Shown here: one piece after another, positions 35,600-45,824 of the stretch | How the letters are laid out: each line of letters begins with the position of its first letter | Position numbering within the stretch: position 1 is the first letter of the stretch | DNA from: Iodobacter violaceini | GTDB lineage: Bacteria; Pseudomonadota; Gammaproteobacteria; Burkholderiales; Chitinibacteraceae | Reading direction: 5' to 3' | Length of the DNA: 64,000 nt | NCBI RefSeq assembly: GCF_011601265.1 | Contig: NZ_JAAOLX010000010.1 | Span: 87,326 to 151,325, forward strand | The notes under the pieces: model-generated | The model's database searches: none | What the model saw: only the letters and a program-made list of their open reading frames with translations | What the model was told of the DNA's origin: nothing | Made by a program: the position numbers and the translations under genes

Positions 35600-35618
35600 T
35601 ATGCTGCAATGCAGCATA
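35600..35618. other. Perfect short palindrome between patatin and creB genes
   Basis: TATGCTGC, AAT, GCAGCATA (35600-35618). Symmetry and position in a 192-bp divergent spacer suit an operator or a small hairpin; no T-tract follows. Confidence 0.45.
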
Positions 35619-35691
35619 GCAGGAAATACGCTGACAACCGCGTCACAAAGTCACTTACAATCAAGGTCATCCAATAAGAGCGACCTCACTT

Positions 35692-36375
35692 ATGTCATCC
35701 ATCATTCTGATCGAAGACGAAGCGGCCATCACCGATACGCTGCGCTTTGCGCTGGAGCGGGAAGGCTTTAGCGTGAGCTGCTACAGCCTGGCAAGGGAAG
35801 GCGAGGCGGCGATTCAGACACAAAAACCTGATCTGCTGATTTTAGACATCGGCCTGCCGGACGATAGCGGGCTGGAAGTGCTCAAACGCCTGCGCCGCCA
35901 CAGCGAGCTGCCGGTGCTGCTGCTCACCGCCAGAAGCGAAGAATTCGACCGTATTTTAGGGCTGGAGCTAGGCGCGGATGATTATGTGCTCAAGCCCTTT
36001 AGCCCGCGCGAAGTGGCTGCCCGGGTGAAAGCCATCCTGAAACGCAGCAGCCCTACCGCCGCCATCAGCCATTCTGCTATGCACAACGGGCTGTTTGTGC
36101 ACGATGCCGCGGCCAAACGAGTGCAATATGCGGGCAATAACCTGACCCTTACGCCATCAGAATACCGCCTGCTGATCACCCTGCTTGCCCATCCCGGCCA
36201 GGTATTCAGCCGCGCACAATTGCTGGATGCACTTGGAGAGGCCGCTGAAGACAGCTTCGAGCGCACCATTGATAGCCATATCAAAAGCCTGCGCGCCAAA
36301 TTGCGCCTGGTGCGGGCAGACCTTGACCCCATTGCCACCCACCGTGGCTTTGGCTATGCGCTGGAGCAGGTTTAA
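35692..36375 (+). CDS. creB: Response regulator CreB
   Basis: OmpR-family regulator, 227 residues. The receiver has IIEDE AAIT, the phospho-acceptor Asp in LILDIGLPDDSG and the Lys in LKPFSPRE. The winged-helix domain is LTLTPSEYRLLITLLAHPGQVFSRAQLLDAL with DSHIKSLRAKLR. Identity as CreB (BlrA) rests on the order creB-creC-creD and a cre-tag-like site before creD. In enterobacteria and Aeromonas this system governs metabolic genes and beta-lactamases. Stop and creC start overlap (TAATG). Confidence 0.9.
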   Translation: MSSIILIEDEAAITDTLRFALEREGFSVSCYSLAREGEAAIQTQKPDLLILDIGLPDDSGLEVLKRLRRHSELPVLLLTARSEEFDRILGLELGADDYVLKPFSPREVAARVKAILKRSSPTAAISHSAMHNGLFVHDAAAKRVQYAGNNLTLTPSEYRLLITLLAHPGQVFSRAQLLDALGEAAEDSFERTIDSHIKSLRAKLRLVRADLDPIATHRGFGYALEQV

Positions 36376-37808
36376 TGCGCTTTTCCCTGCGGATTTTCTT
36401 TGGTTACTTTTTGCTGGTCAGCCTGCTGGCCGCCTATGTGCTTAGTTTGGTCAGAGATGAAATCAAACCGGCAGTGCGCCAATCCAGCGAGGAAGTGCTG
36501 GTTGATACCGCCAATCTGCTGGCCGAGCTGATCCAGCCTGATTTTGTGGCCGGGCGGCTCGATGCAGGCCGCTTTGCCAAGGCAATTAAGCTGTTTGCCG
36601 AAAGAAATCCGCAAGCCAAAGTGTGGGGCGTGCCACGCGATAAAACCTTTCTGCGCGTGTATGTGACCGATGCCCAGGGCAAGGTGATAATGGATTCCTC
36701 CGGCCAGGCGCTGGGGCAGGATTACAGCCAGTGGCGTGATGTTTACCTGACGCTGCGCGGCCAATATGGTGCCCGCAGCTCGCTGGCCGATCCAAAAAAT
36801 GAGCTATCCACCGTAATGCACGTTGCCGCACCAATTACCAAGGGCACAGAGATTGTGGGCGTGCTCACCGTCGCCCGCCCCAATTGGGCGATGCAGCCCT
36901 TTATTGATCGCAGTGAAAACAAACTCTGGCGGGCGGGACTCTTGCTGCTGGCCATTGGTCTTGTTATTGGGGCGCTGTTTTCATGGTGGTTAAGCCGGGG
37001 TATTAACAAACTCACCGGTTTTGCGCTGGCCGTGAGCGAGGGTCAGACCGTGCCCGTACCTGCCTTTACCGCCAATCGCGAACTGACCACCCTGGCCACT
37101 GCACTGGGCACGATGCGGGAGCGCCTGGAAGGCAAAGCCTATATCGAAAACTATGTGCATGATCTGACCCACGAGCTGAAATCCCCCCTGGCAGGCATAC
37201 GAGGTGCGGCAGAAATTTTATTTGAAGAAGGCCAGTCACTTAAAGAGAGCGATCACAGCCGTTTTACCAGCCATATCCGCCAGGAAACCGCCCGTATGCA
37301 GCAAATTGTCGATCGTCTGCTGCAGCTGGCCACACTGGAAGCAAGGCACGGGTTAAAAGATGCCGCCCCAGTAGATGTCGCCAAACTGCTGAACGAAGTG
37401 ATCGGCGCACTCAGCCCGCAAGCCGGTACACGGCAAATACTGCACGCCCCATGGCCCGCCGCCATCATTCATGGCGAGGCCTTTTTACTCACCCAGGCCA
37501 TCAGAAACCTGCTGCAAAATGCACTGGACTTCACTCCGGAGCATGGCCAGATCCATATCGGGCTGACGCTTGAAGCGCAAAACCTGCACATTGCCATCCA
37601 CAACCAGGGCGAGCCTATCCCCGATTACGCCCTCAGCCGCCTGTTTGAGCGCTTCTACTCCCTGCCCCGCCCCGCCACCGGCCAGAAAAGCACCGGCCTG
37701 GGGCTGGCCCTTACCCGCACCATGCTGGAATTGCATGGCGGAAGTGTGAGCCTGGCGAATCATGCGGAGGGAGGCGTAGTGGCGAGGGTTTGTTTGCCAA
37801 TGAATTAA
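36375..37808 (+). CDS. creC: Sensor histidine kinase CreC
   Basis: 477 residues. An N-terminal helix (FFGYFLLVSLLAAYVLSL), a periplasmic sensor (about 30-185), a second helix (LLLLAIGLVIGALFSWWL), HAMP, a HisKA domain with H-box HDLTHELKSPLAGIRGAAE, and HATPase_c (NLLQNALDFTP, STGLGLALTRTM). The sensor resembles CreC, including KVWGVPRDKTFLRVYVTDAQGKVIMDS. It starts one base inside the creB stop. In other species CreC responds to growth in minimal medium or to penicillin-binding protein inhibition. Confidence 0.9.
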   Translation: MRFSLRIFFGYFLLVSLLAAYVLSLVRDEIKPAVRQSSEEVLVDTANLLAELIQPDFVAGRLDAGRFAKAIKLFAERNPQAKVWGVPRDKTFLRVYVTDAQGKVIMDSSGQALGQDYSQWRDVYLTLRGQYGARSSLADPKNELSTVMHVAAPITKGTEIVGVLTVARPNWAMQPFIDRSENKLWRAGLLLLAIGLVIGALFSWWLSRGINKLTGFALAVSEGQTVPVPAFTANRELTTLATALGTMRERLEGKAYIENYVHDLTHELKSPLAGIRGAAEILFEEGQSLKESDHSRFTSHIRQETARMQQIVDRLLQLATLEARHGLKDAAPVDVAKLLNEVIGALSPQAGTRQILHAPWPAAIIHGEAFLLTQAIRNLLQNALDFTPEHGQIHIGLTLEAQNLHIAIHNQGEPIPDYALSRLFERFYSLPRPATGQKSTGLGLALTRTMLELHGGSVSLANHAEGGVVARVCLPMN

Positions 37809-37818
37809 CAAATAGCGG

Positions 37819-37832
37819 AAACCCAAATCTGG
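37819..37832. repeat. Single-arm relic of the dispersed palindrome
   Basis: AACCCAAATCTGGA just after the creC stop matches one end of the palindrome family (AACCCAAATCTTGA) with one mismatch. The opposite arm is absent. It may be a deletion remnant. Confidence 0.35.
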
Positions 37833-37868
37833 AAGAGGCAGTTAAAGGGTGGGGTTTTACCCCCCATC

Positions 37869-37906
37869 TCCACACAATCTCCACATTCCCCGCATTCTCC
37901 CTCCAC
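37869..37906 (+). promoter_or_regulatory. CreB-tag-like direct repeats upstream of creD
   Basis: TCCAC (37869-37873), 6 nt, TCCAC (37880-37884), and a third TCCAC (37902-37906) exactly two 11-bp periods later. The known CreB/BlrA tag is TTCAC-N6-TTCAC, so each half-site differs at one base while spacing is exact. Confidence 0.65.
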
Positions 37907-37954
37907 ATCATCCGTTCAGAATGCCCCCATCACACAAGCGCACAGGGGAATATC

Positions 37955-39364
37955 ATGAAGTTAAAGTGGAAAATCATCACCATCGGCCTGCTGATGCTGG
38001 GGATGATTGTGGTTTTAAATATGGTGCGGCATCTGGTTTTTGAGCGGCAGCAGCGTGCTCAGGAAGTGCGGCAGGAGATTTCGCAATTCAGCGCTGGCGA
38101 GCAAACGGTGAAAGGGCCCTTCTTGGTGCTGCCGCTCACCGAAACCACCAGCAAACTCGTTGAGCAAACCACGCCTCAGGGAAAAATAAGCGCATGGGAA
38201 GACAGTACCAGCAGCCGCAATATCATCATCAGCCCCGAGCAGTTTTCAGCCAAAGGGCAATTAGCGGTAGAAAGCCTGAAACGCGGCATTTTTGAAGCGC
38301 CAATTTACCGCAGTGATTTAATCCTTTCCGGCCGCTTTGCCGTTGCACCGCTCAATAGCTACGAGCAGCATCCTGGCTCCAGCCGTGAAAAAATCAGCAG
38401 CCGCTGGGGCAAGCCTTATCTGGTACTGAGCCTGTCAGATGTACGCGGGATTCAAAATATGGGTGGCACACTGGCCGCCGATACGCTGAACTTTGAACCA
38501 GGCACGGCCCAATCAGCAATCGGGGCAAGTACAGCACACACAGCAGAAGACAGCACTGCAGCAGTGGCAGCACCCGCCTCTGGCTTGGGCAATGGCGTCC
38601 ATGCCATGGTGACACTACCCGATAATGCACAATCACTGGATTTCAAGCTCAACCTTAAACTGAGCGGCACCACGCAATTACTCATCGAGCCAGTGGGTAA
38701 AGAAAGTCATGTCGCCCTTGCTGGCAACTGGCCACACCCCAGCTTTAGCGGCAATTTTGCACCGATCGAACGCAGCGTGACAGCCCAAGGGTTTAGCGCC
38801 CGCTGGCAAACCAGCCAGCTGGCTACAGGCGGTGCTCAAACCAGCAAATGCAGCAGCTCCGAATGCTCTTCCGCCTCGCTGGGATTGCGCCTTGTTGATC
38901 CTGTAGACAGATACGTCTTAAACGAGCGCACGATTAAATATGCCGAATTATTTGTACTGGTGATTTTTGGCGCAGTATTTTTAATGGCGCTGATGAGACG
39001 AATCGAGATTCACCCTGTGCAATATGCTCTGGTTGGCGCAGCACTGGCCCTGTTTTTCCTGCTGACCCTATCACTGTCTGAGCATCTGGGCTTTGCCAAA
39101 GCCTATTGGAGCGCCGCAGCAGCATCCGTGTTATTGCTTGGCTATTACGTGAGTTTTGTACTGGCCGCATGGCAACGGGGAGTGGGATTTGCCGTGGTAT
39201 TAACAGCGCTCTATGGCCTGCTGTATGGCATCTTGCAATCAGAAGATATGGCGCTGCTGATGGGAAGTATCACGCTGTTTGCCTTACTCAGCTGCGTGAT
39301 GGTGCTTACCCGTAAAATGGACTGGCAGGCATTACGGCCAGCGAGTGCAGAGACTTCTGCTTAA
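37955..39364 (+). CDS. creD: Inner membrane protein CreD
   Basis: 469 residues from ATG 37955 (MKLKWKIITIG), with AGGGG upstream; the frame runs back into creC but that part is not family-like. One N-terminal helix (residues 6-25) is followed by a large periplasmic domain (about 30-375) and several C-terminal helices (FVLVIFGAVFLMALMRR onward). CreD is the main CreB target in other species and affects envelope integrity, colicin tolerance and beta-lactam response. The tag upstream supports CreB control here. Confidence 0.9.
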   Translation: MKLKWKIITIGLLMLGMIVVLNMVRHLVFERQQRAQEVRQEISQFSAGEQTVKGPFLVLPLTETTSKLVEQTTPQGKISAWEDSTSSRNIIISPEQFSAKGQLAVESLKRGIFEAPIYRSDLILSGRFAVAPLNSYEQHPGSSREKISSRWGKPYLVLSLSDVRGIQNMGGTLAADTLNFEPGTAQSAIGASTAHTAEDSTAAVAAPASGLGNGVHAMVTLPDNAQSLDFKLNLKLSGTTQLLIEPVGKESHVALAGNWPHPSFSGNFAPIERSVTAQGFSARWQTSQLATGGAQTSKCSSSECSSASLGLRLVDPVDRYVLNERTIKYAELFVLVIFGAVFLMALMRRIEIHPVQYALVGAALALFFLLTLSLSEHLGFAKAYWSAAAASVLLLGYYVSFVLAAWQRGVGFAVVLTALYGLLYGILQSEDMALLMGSITLFALLSCVMVLTRKMDWQALRPASAETSA

Positions 39365-39383
39365 ATAATCTAAGCAATATGCA

Positions 39384-39414
39384 GGGTGGGCAAGGCGCTT
39401 TACCTTGCCCACCC
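39384..39414. terminator. 12-bp perfect hairpin after creD
   Basis: GGGTGGGCAAGG (39384-39395), 7-nt loop, CCTTGCCCACCC (39403-39414). It lies between convergent creD and a hydrolase gene. No T-tract is seen, so it may slow 3' exonucleases as much as terminate. Confidence 0.55.
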
Positions 39415-39485
39415 AAGGATGACAAAGAGAGCTTTTCACCTGTAGACACATGTGCACGCACACAAGACAACAAATCTTACTGGCA

Positions 39486-40505
39486 TTAATTTTGAGCCGG
39501 CAGCAAGGCTTGCTTATTTAAAAATGTACTAATAGCACCAGCGACTTCTTCATGCAGCTCACTACGTGAACGGCCCTGATAATCCAGACAAATAACTTCT
39601 TCACCAGGCCCTTCTTCTCTTAGTAAATCCAGCGCTCCTTTCTTACACTCAGCAATAAAGCTAAAATGACTGGCATCTGAATACTCAAAATATTCCACTT
39701 TCCTTAATGATTTCACTAGCAAGCGTGATTGATATTGTGAAGGTAAAGAAGGCTCTTGATCCCCTGCAGCTAAGACCAAAATCGGAATCTTAATCTTCTT
39801 CAGACTTGACCTATCCATCCCCCCAACAAAGCCTAAATCCAAAGAAACTACTGCGCTAATCCGAGCATCGTGTAAATCAGATTCCATATCTTGCTGACTG
39901 CCTGAGGCATGCTGTGCCATATACCAGCGACAATCTGCAAATAAGGGATATTGCTGGCAGCTCTGTAGAAACTGCTCAGTATTGAAGCGTGCTCCGGCCA
40001 ACGCCAAAGCGGTATAGCCCCCCATAGAATGCCCAATCACTGTGATTTTGTGCTGATCAATCCGTGTTTTCCAGATAGGATCATCTAGCAATAGGCTGAT
40101 TGCGCGACTGATATCCTTAGGTCGCTCCCAAAGGCGAGGCGTTTCTACATTATTTCGGCTCTTGAACGATGTTCCAGGATGATCTAACGTAAGCACCAGA
40201 GCGCCCTTCCCTGCCAAGTTTTCAGCCAACCAGGCAAGATTAACCCAGCTTCCATTCAAACCATGCGACAACAAAATAAGAGGGCGAGTCGCCAAACCAT
40301 ATGGGGCATCTGGCACCGCGTTCGGCGATTTAAAAACTGTGTCGGTTTTTAATAATGGTTCCATCTGTGCCAAACTATCTGTCGGGTACCAAAGCCGCAA
40401 CAACAAACTGCGTTCGCTATCTTCGAGGTTTTTTTCCTGTATCCCAACGTTAGCAGCCAAGGCATTGGCTGATAAAAAAACAAATAGCATTAAATACTTA
40501 ACCAT
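39486..40505 (-). CDS. Exported alpha/beta hydrolase (PAF-acetylhydrolase/dienelactone hydrolase-like)
   Basis: 339 residues from ATG 40505, with GAGGTG upstream. A signal peptide (YLMLFVFLSANALAA) directs export. The alpha/beta-hydrolase pattern includes PLILLSHGLNGS (oxyanion), the nucleophile elbow VIGHSMGGYTAL (Ser), an acid near ILVLAAGDQEPS and the catalytic His in YSDASHFSFI. The proposed family is based on layout; the substrate is unknown. It follows the RND adaptor gene by 64 bp on the same strand and may be co-transcribed. Confidence 0.83.
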   Translation of the reverse strand: MVKYLMLFVFLSANALAANVGIQEKNLEDSERSLLLRLWYPTDSLAQMEPLLKTDTVFKSPNAVPDAPYGLATRPLILLSHGLNGSWVNLAWLAENLAGKGALVLTLDHPGTSFKSRNNVETPRLWERPKDISRAISLLLDDPIWKTRIDQHKITVIGHSMGGYTALALAGARFNTEQFLQSCQQYPLFADCRWYMAQHASGSQQDMESDLHDARISAVVSLDLGFVGGMDRSSLKKIKIPILVLAAGDQEPSLPSQYQSRLLVKSLRKVEYFEYSDASHFSFIAECKKGALDLLREEGPGEEVICLDYQGRSRSELHEEVAGAISTFLNKQALLPAQN

Positions 40506-40568
40506 CAAAAACACCTCAAGCAAACGCCAATAGACCCGGATTAGCAGATACCTTAGGAATAAGATAAC

Positions 40569-41690
40569 TCACCCCCCCACCGCAGTCGCCACCATCCCCG
40601 GCTTGATACCATCCATTTTTCTGGCCAGCACTTTGGCACCGGCATTCAGGCCGGAGGTGATTTCTACTAAGCCACTGCGCTCGTCATTGCTTCCCAGGCT
40701 AACCTTTTTTTGAGCGATTTTGCCGTTTTCCAGGCTGTAGACATAGGGATCAGTTGATCCACCCTGTACGGCGCTATTGGGGATGGTGAGTTTAGCCTGC
40801 GATTGCCCAAGCGCGAGCAGGCCTTTGGCAAACATGCCGCTGCGTAAAGCGCCAGCCGGGTTTTTTACCGCGATAAACACGGTAATGGCGCGGGAGTTTT
40901 TTTCGACTTCCGGATTGATGCGCTGCACCGTGCCATTAAATACCTTGCCGTTAAAGCCATCGACCTGAAACTCGGCCAGCTGCCCTGCCGATACATGGGC
41001 AATCTGGCTGGCTGGCACGGCCACTTGCAGCTCCATGGCAGATAAATCGACGATATTAAACAGCTCAGAATTCTGATCGACCTTTTCACCTGGCTGAATA
41101 GAGCGCTTACTGATCTGCCCGCCAATAGGCGCACGCAGCACCATATCGTCCATGGCATTTTTGGCCACAGCCACTTGCGCCTGAATCGCTTTTAATTTGG
41201 CAAGGCTGACTGCCAGCGTGCTGGAGCTGCTGTCAAAGGCATTACCAGAAATAAAGCCCTGCTTTTGCAAGGTCTGATTTTTGCCATGCGTTTTTTCGGC
41301 CAGGCTCAGCTCGGCTTTAGCCATTTCCAGATTGCTTTGCCGCTCGTTTAATTGTGCCGCAATATTGCTGGCATCAAAGCGCGCCAGAATCTGCCCCGCT
41401 TTGACTTCCTCGCCTTCACGCACCAGCACCTGATCTACCTGTGCCGATACTTTAGAACGCAGCGATGCATGGTTCACAGCCTGCAAAGCCCCGTTGATAG
41501 GAATGGACTGATCCAGTGGGCGCAATGTCACCACAGCCAGATCTGCCGCCGCAAATTCCAGTTTACGCGGGGCGTTTTTGTCTTCAGCTTTAGTCTCTTT
41601 CGCCTTGCCCTGAGTAAAAGCCACACCGCCCGCAGCCAGCACCACAAATAATAAGCCAAGGCCAATTGTTCTTTTTTTAAATACAGTCAT
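40569..41690 (-). CDS. RND efflux periplasmic adaptor (membrane fusion protein)
   Basis: 373 residues. An N-terminal signal/anchor helix (GLGLLFVVLAAGGVAF) is followed by beta-barrel and lipoyl halves (ALQAVNHASLRSKVSAQVDQVLVREGEEVKAGQILARFD and APIGGQISKRSIQPGEKVDQ) flanking a helical hairpin, then a membrane-proximal domain. This is the HlyD/AcrA type. It is encoded downstream of the pump gene, the reverse of the common adaptor-then-pump order. No outer-membrane channel gene is nearby, so it presumably uses a TolC-like protein from elsewhere. Confidence 0.92.
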   Translation of the reverse strand: MTVFKKRTIGLGLLFVVLAAGGVAFTQGKAKETKAEDKNAPRKLEFAAADLAVVTLRPLDQSIPINGALQAVNHASLRSKVSAQVDQVLVREGEEVKAGQILARFDASNIAAQLNERQSNLEMAKAELSLAEKTHGKNQTLQKQGFISGNAFDSSSSTLAVSLAKLKAIQAQVAVAKNAMDDMVLRAPIGGQISKRSIQPGEKVDQNSELFNIVDLSAMELQVAVPASQIAHVSAGQLAEFQVDGFNGKVFNGTVQRINPEVEKNSRAITVFIAVKNPAGALRSGMFAKGLLALGQSQAKLTIPNSAVQGGSTDPYVYSLENGKIAQKKVSLGSNDERSGLVEITSGLNAGAKVLARKMDGIKPGMVATAVGG

Positions 41691-41743
41691 CGCATTTATT
41701 CCTGATTAATGATGAGAGCAATTTCAGGTAAACATCTAAAACG

Positions 41744-44700
41744 CTACAGAGAAACGGCAGCCAGTTTCACGGCTTTGCGCGCCTTGCGTTTTACGGCCCA
41801 GCCATCCAGCCAGGCGTATAAAATCGGCACCACAATCAGCGTCAGCACGGTGGAGGAAATCACCCCGCCGATAATCGCCCGGCCCATGGCAGCCTGTGTT
41901 TCCCCGCCTTCGCCAAGGCCCAGCGACATCGGCAACATGCCAAAAATCATCGCCGCGGTGGTCATCAAAATTGGCCGTAAACGCACCTGACCAGCAGAAA
42001 GTAAAGCATCTTTCACCGCCAGCCCTTCCCGCTTGGCCGTGTTGGCAAAATCCACCAGAAGAATCGCGTTTTTAACTGCTAAACCGAGCAGCATCATAAA
42101 GCCGATCATGGAGAATAAATTAATGGTGGTGCCGGTAAAAAATAAAGCCAGTAAAGCGCCAGTCAGTGAGAATGGCAGGGAAGCCATAATCGCCAGCGGC
42201 TGTAAAAAGCTGCCAAATTGCGAAGCTAAAACAAAGTAAATAAAGATCAGCGCCAGGCCAATGGCACCCACGAAGGCTGCAAAGGCTTCTTGCATCTCGG
42301 CCTGCTGGCCGCCAGCGCCAAAGTGGTAGCCAGCGGGCAATTCGGTTTTATCCAGCAGTGCCTGCACTTCACCACTTACCGTGCCGCTTGGGCGGCCCTG
42401 CACATTGGCGTAAAGCGAAACACGGCGCTGTAAATCAAGCCGCTTTAATTGTTGGGCACTGGTGCTTTTTTCCAAGCTGGCCACCTGGCGCAAAGACACC
42501 AGCTTGGGCGAGCCATCGCTATTGGTTTTGCTGCTGCTTAAATACAAATCGCCCAGGTCTGAAGCCGTACGGCGGTCTTGTTCGGCCAGCTGCACCACCA
42601 CATCATAATTTTGCCCGTCGCTGGCCAGATAATGGCTGATCGTTTCACCCGAAATCAATGAGCGCAGTGCGCTGCCAATCTGGGCATTATTCAGACCCAG
42701 ATCATTGGCCGCTTCGTTATCAATTTTGATCGCCAGCGTTGGGGTAAAGGCTTTTTCGCTGCTTTCCAGATCGACCACGCCCGGAATTTTGGCAATTTTC
42801 TTCATTAAATCGCCGGTGATCTGGGTCAGTTTGCTTGGATCAGGGCCAAATACCGTAATAAAAATTGGCTTCCAGCCGCCCACCGATAACTCTACGCCTG
42901 CGATGTGGCCAACCACCTTGCGTATTTCTTTTTCGATATCGTCTTGCGAGCGGCGTTTTTTACGCTCAACCAACTTAAGCGTTATTTCAGCCATATTCTT
43001 GCTGCTTTGCACGCCCACCGTTGTTTGCACAGAAGCAATTTCTTTAAATGATTTTAAAGAGACTTCAATCTGCTTCACCTTATCGTCGGTATACGCAAGG
43101 CTGGAGCCAATCGGCGTATTCAGCTGCATACGCACTAAGCCCAAATCCTGTTTTGGCTCGAACTCTGTACCAATAAACGGAAGTAAAAACAGGCTACTCA
43201 GAAAAAACACGCAGGCCGCGGCTAATACTGTTTTTCTTTTGCCCAATGACCAAGCCAGAAAACGCCCGTAGATCTCATGCAGATACTCGATCTTTTGCTC
43301 AAAAGCCGCCATAAACCGGCCCATGCGGGGCCAGCTTTTAAAACGATTTCCTTCTGGATCGTGCCAGATAGAAGACAACATCGGGTCGAGCGTAAAACTG
43401 ACAAACAGCGAGACCAGCACCGCCACCGTGACGGTAATCCCAAACTGAAAGAAAAACTGCCCGATAATGCCGTGCATAAACGCCACCGGCACAAACACCG
43501 CCACAATCGCAAAGGTTGTGGCCATCACCGCCAGGCCAATTTCTTCGGTGCCATCATGGGCGGCCTGGAAATGATTTTTGCCCATGCCTAAATGGCGGAC
43601 GATGTTTTCCCGCACCACAATTGCATCATCAATCAACAGGCCAATCGATAAGCTGAGTGCCATCAGCGTCAGCATATTTAAAGAAAAGCCGCAGGCATGC
43701 ACCACAATAAAAGTGGCAATCACCGAGATTGGTAAGGTTAAAGCGGTAATGACCGTACTGCGCCATGAGTGCAAAAACATAAACACGATCAGCGTGGTGA
43801 GAATACCGCCTTCTAAAATGGTGGCTTTTGTATGATTCAGCGCACTTTTAATTTCATTAGAATTTGCCTGCACTATGGTCAGCTCGGCGCCTGCGGGTAA
43901 GGAAGATTGCATCTTCTCTACCACTGCCTTTACGCCATCGCCCAGCTCAACAATATTGCTGCCCTGAATCGGGAAAATATCGAGGCTGATCACCGGCTGG
44001 CCATCAAGGCGAGAGATCGAGCTGCGCTCTTGCTCACCATCAATCACATCGGCAACCTGCTCCAGATAAACCGGGGTATTCGCCTGGCGGGCCACAATAA
44101 TTTTGCCAAATTGCTTAGGGTCTTTAATCTTGCCTTCAAGGCGCACCAACTGCTCGTGATCACCATTCACAATACGGCCCGCTGGCACGTCCTGATTGGC
44201 CTCACGTACCGCATCCATCACCTGATCCACACCCAGGCCATAGCTATTGAGTGCATCGCGGCGCAAACGCAGCTGAATCTGACGATTCACCAAACCATTG
44301 CTGTTGATGCTGCCCACGCCCGGGGCTGTGCGTAAACGCTTTACCACCACCTGCTCAGATAACATGCTCAGCTCGCGCAGGCTGAGCGTGCCCGAACGTA
44401 ACGCCAGCTGCACTACTGGCTCGGCTTCGCCGCTGATATCCGCTTTCAGTACCAGCGGATCTTTAGCTTCCTTAGGGAAATTAGGCTTAATCAAAGCCAC
44501 TTTATCGCGGATTTCCTGCAAGCCATTGGCCGAGTTTGCATCCATGCGAAACTCGACCGACATAAAGGCCGAGCCTTCACGCGCCGTGGCCCAGATATGC
44601 TTAACCCCGTTTACGGTATTGATCTGCTCTTCCAGAGGCTTGATCAGATCGTTTTCAATGGCCTCTGGTGATGCACCCGGATAATTCAGCTGCACAAACA

Positions 44701-44833
44701 CCTGCGGGCTGGCCACAGGCGGCATACGCTCTACCGGCAGCAAACCATACGAGGCCATGCCCAGCACCAGCAACGCCAGCATGACCATGGTTGCAAATAC
44801 CGGATGTTTGATACTTACCTTGGTTATCCACAT
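41744..44833 (-). CDS. RND efflux pump, inner-membrane transporter (HAE-1 type)
   Basis: 1029 residues, the standard RND length. Twelve helices and two large periplasmic loops. The helix 4 proton-relay motif is present ([23 protein letters not shown], with the two adjacent Asp), as are the N-terminal [17 protein letters not shown] and [17 protein letters not shown]. It is a proton-driven exporter of drugs or other toxic compounds; specificity cannot be assigned. It is the first gene of the unit, followed by its adaptor after 53 bp and then an exported hydrolase. No regulator gene is adjacent. Confidence 0.94.
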   Translation of the reverse strand: MWITKVSIKHPVFATMVMLALLVLGMASYGLLPVERMPPVASPQVFVQLNYPGASPEAIENDLIKPLEEQINTVNGVKHIWATAREGSAFMSVEFRMDANSANGLQEIRDKVALIKPNFPKEAKDPLVLKADISGEAEPVVQLALRSGTLSLRELSMLSEQVVVKRLRTAPGVGSINSNGLVNRQIQLRLRRDALNSYGLGVDQVMDAVREANQDVPAGRIVNGDHEQLVRLEGKIKDPKQFGKIIVARQANTPVYLEQVADVIDGEQERSSISRLDGQPVISLDIFPIQGSNIVELGDGVKAVVEKMQSSLPAGAELTIVQANSNEIKSALNHTKATILEGGILTTLIVFMFLHSWRSTVITALTLPISVIATFIVVHACGFSLNMLTLMALSLSIGLLIDDAIVVRENIVRHLGMGKNHFQAAHDGTEEIGLAVMATTFAIVAVFVPVAFMHGIIGQFFFQFGITVTVAVLVSLFVSFTLDPMLSSIWHDPEGNRFKSWPRMGRFMAAFEQKIEYLHEIYGRFLAWSLGKRKTVLAAACVFFLSSLFLLPFIGTEFEPKQDLGLVRMQLNTPIGSSLAYTDDKVKQIEVSLKSFKEIASVQTTVGVQSSKNMAEITLKLVERKKRRSQDDIEKEIRKVVGHIAGVELSVGGWKPIFITVFGPDPSKLTQITGDLMKKIAKIPGVVDLESSEKAFTPTLAIKIDNEAANDLGLNNAQIGSALRSLISGETISHYLASDGQNYDVVVQLAEQDRRTASDLGDLYLSSSKTNSDGSPKLVSLRQVASLEKSTSAQQLKRLDLQRRVSLYANVQGRPSGTVSGEVQALLDKTELPAGYHFGAGGQQAEMQEAFAAFVGAIGLALIFIYFVLASQFGSFLQPLAIMASLPFSLTGALLALFFTGTTINLFSMIGFMMLLGLAVKNAILLVDFANTAKREGLAVKDALLSAGQVRLRPILMTTAAMIFGMLPMSLGLGEGGETQAAMGRAIIGGVISSTVLTLIVVPILYAWLDGWAVKRKARKAVKLAAVSL

Positions 44834-45107
44834 ACAGAGAGGCTTCTTTCAAAAGGGTTAAACATTGAGCAACAGAATAATGCCACAGTCACAAACGCCA
44901 CCGGCATATTCTGCTTCAATTTGATGTCATGAGGCTTATAAACATTGTATTAAATTTGTACTTAATCAAAGCGTCATATCCAAACCCAAGGCATGCTCGG
45001 GGCGCAGCTTGATTTCCAGCCACTGGCGGGTCAGGCAAAATCCCTGCCAGTACTTGAATCCCCTGCCGCCTTGCGGTATACCAACTCCTCCAATGCACGA
45101 GGTGGAT

Positions 45108-45824
45108 ATGCCCAGATTTTTCCTTGATATGCCACTGGCCGCTGGCCTTGGCTTTAACCTGCCAGAAAGTGTTGCCCGCCATGTGCAAGTGCTGCGCTTG
45201 CAGCCCGATGACGATATTATTTTATTTAATGGCCAGGGCGGTGAATACGCTGCGCGTGTGACCGAAATGGGCAAGCGCCATGTCAGCGTAGAAGTACTCA
45301 CATGGAATGAGCAGGATCGGGAATCCCCGCTGGATCTCACGCTGGTTCAGGCGATCTCGGCCAGTGATCGTATGGATTACACCATCCAGAAAGCCAGCGA
45401 GCTTGGGGTAAGCCGTATTCAGCCGGTGATATCCGAATATTGCCAGCAGCGCCTTAGTGGCGAGCGGGCCGAAAAACGCCTGGCCCACTGGCAGGCCATT
45501 GCCGTATCCGCCTGCGAGCAATGCGGGCGCACCCGGGTGCCGCTTATTTTGCCTGCCATTAAATTTGAGCAAGCACTGACACAAGACGCCGAACTTAAAC
45601 TGCTGCTATCGCCCATTGGTGCAATCCGGCAAAACCAGCTGCCCGCTACCGCCCGCAGCGCCGCCGTTTTAGTCGGCCCGGAAGGGGGATTTTCTGCCGC
45701 CGAAGAAACACTTGCAGTGGCCGCTGGCTACACCCCGCTGATCCTCGGCCCCCGAATCTTTCGCACAGAAACGGTAGCGCCGGTGATTGCGGCTATCTTG
45801 CAAAGCAGATACGGGGATTTGTGA
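45108..45824 (+). CDS. rsmE: 16S rRNA (uracil1498-N3)-methyltransferase RsmE
   Basis: 238-residue SPOUT-class methyltransferase that modifies U1498 of 16S rRNA. It has an N-terminal PUA-like domain (MPRFFLDMPL, HVQVLRLQPDDDIILFNGQGGEY), then the SAM-binding trefoil knot with VGPEGGFSAAE and LGPRIFRTETVAPVIAAI. The start ATG 45108 has GAGG upstream and gives the family N-terminus; the frame extends to 45009 with no similarity. It is divergent from the RND operon with about 270 bp between. Confidence 0.94.
   Translation: MPRFFLDMPLAAGLGFNLPESVARHVQVLRLQPDDDIILFNGQGGEYAARVTEMGKRHVSVEVLTWNEQDRESPLDLTLVQAISASDRMDYTIQKASELGVSRIQPVISEYCQQRLSGERAEKRLAHWQAIAVSACEQCGRTRVPLILPAIKFEQALTQDAELKLLLSPIGAIRQNQLPATARSAAVLVGPEGGFSAAEETLAVAAGYTPLILGPRIFRTETVAPVIAAILQSRYGDL

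Noticed and set aside
45009..45107. N-terminal extension of rsmE
   Set aside because: The 33 extra residues have no RsmE similarity, and ATG 45108 has a good Shine-Dalgarno.
44834..45107. Minus-strand frame ending QWLEIKLRPEHALGLDM in the RND/rsmE spacer, possible gene fragment
   Set aside because: The peptide looks somewhat protein-like, but the frame continues antisense into rsmE, has no start signal and I cannot match it to any family.
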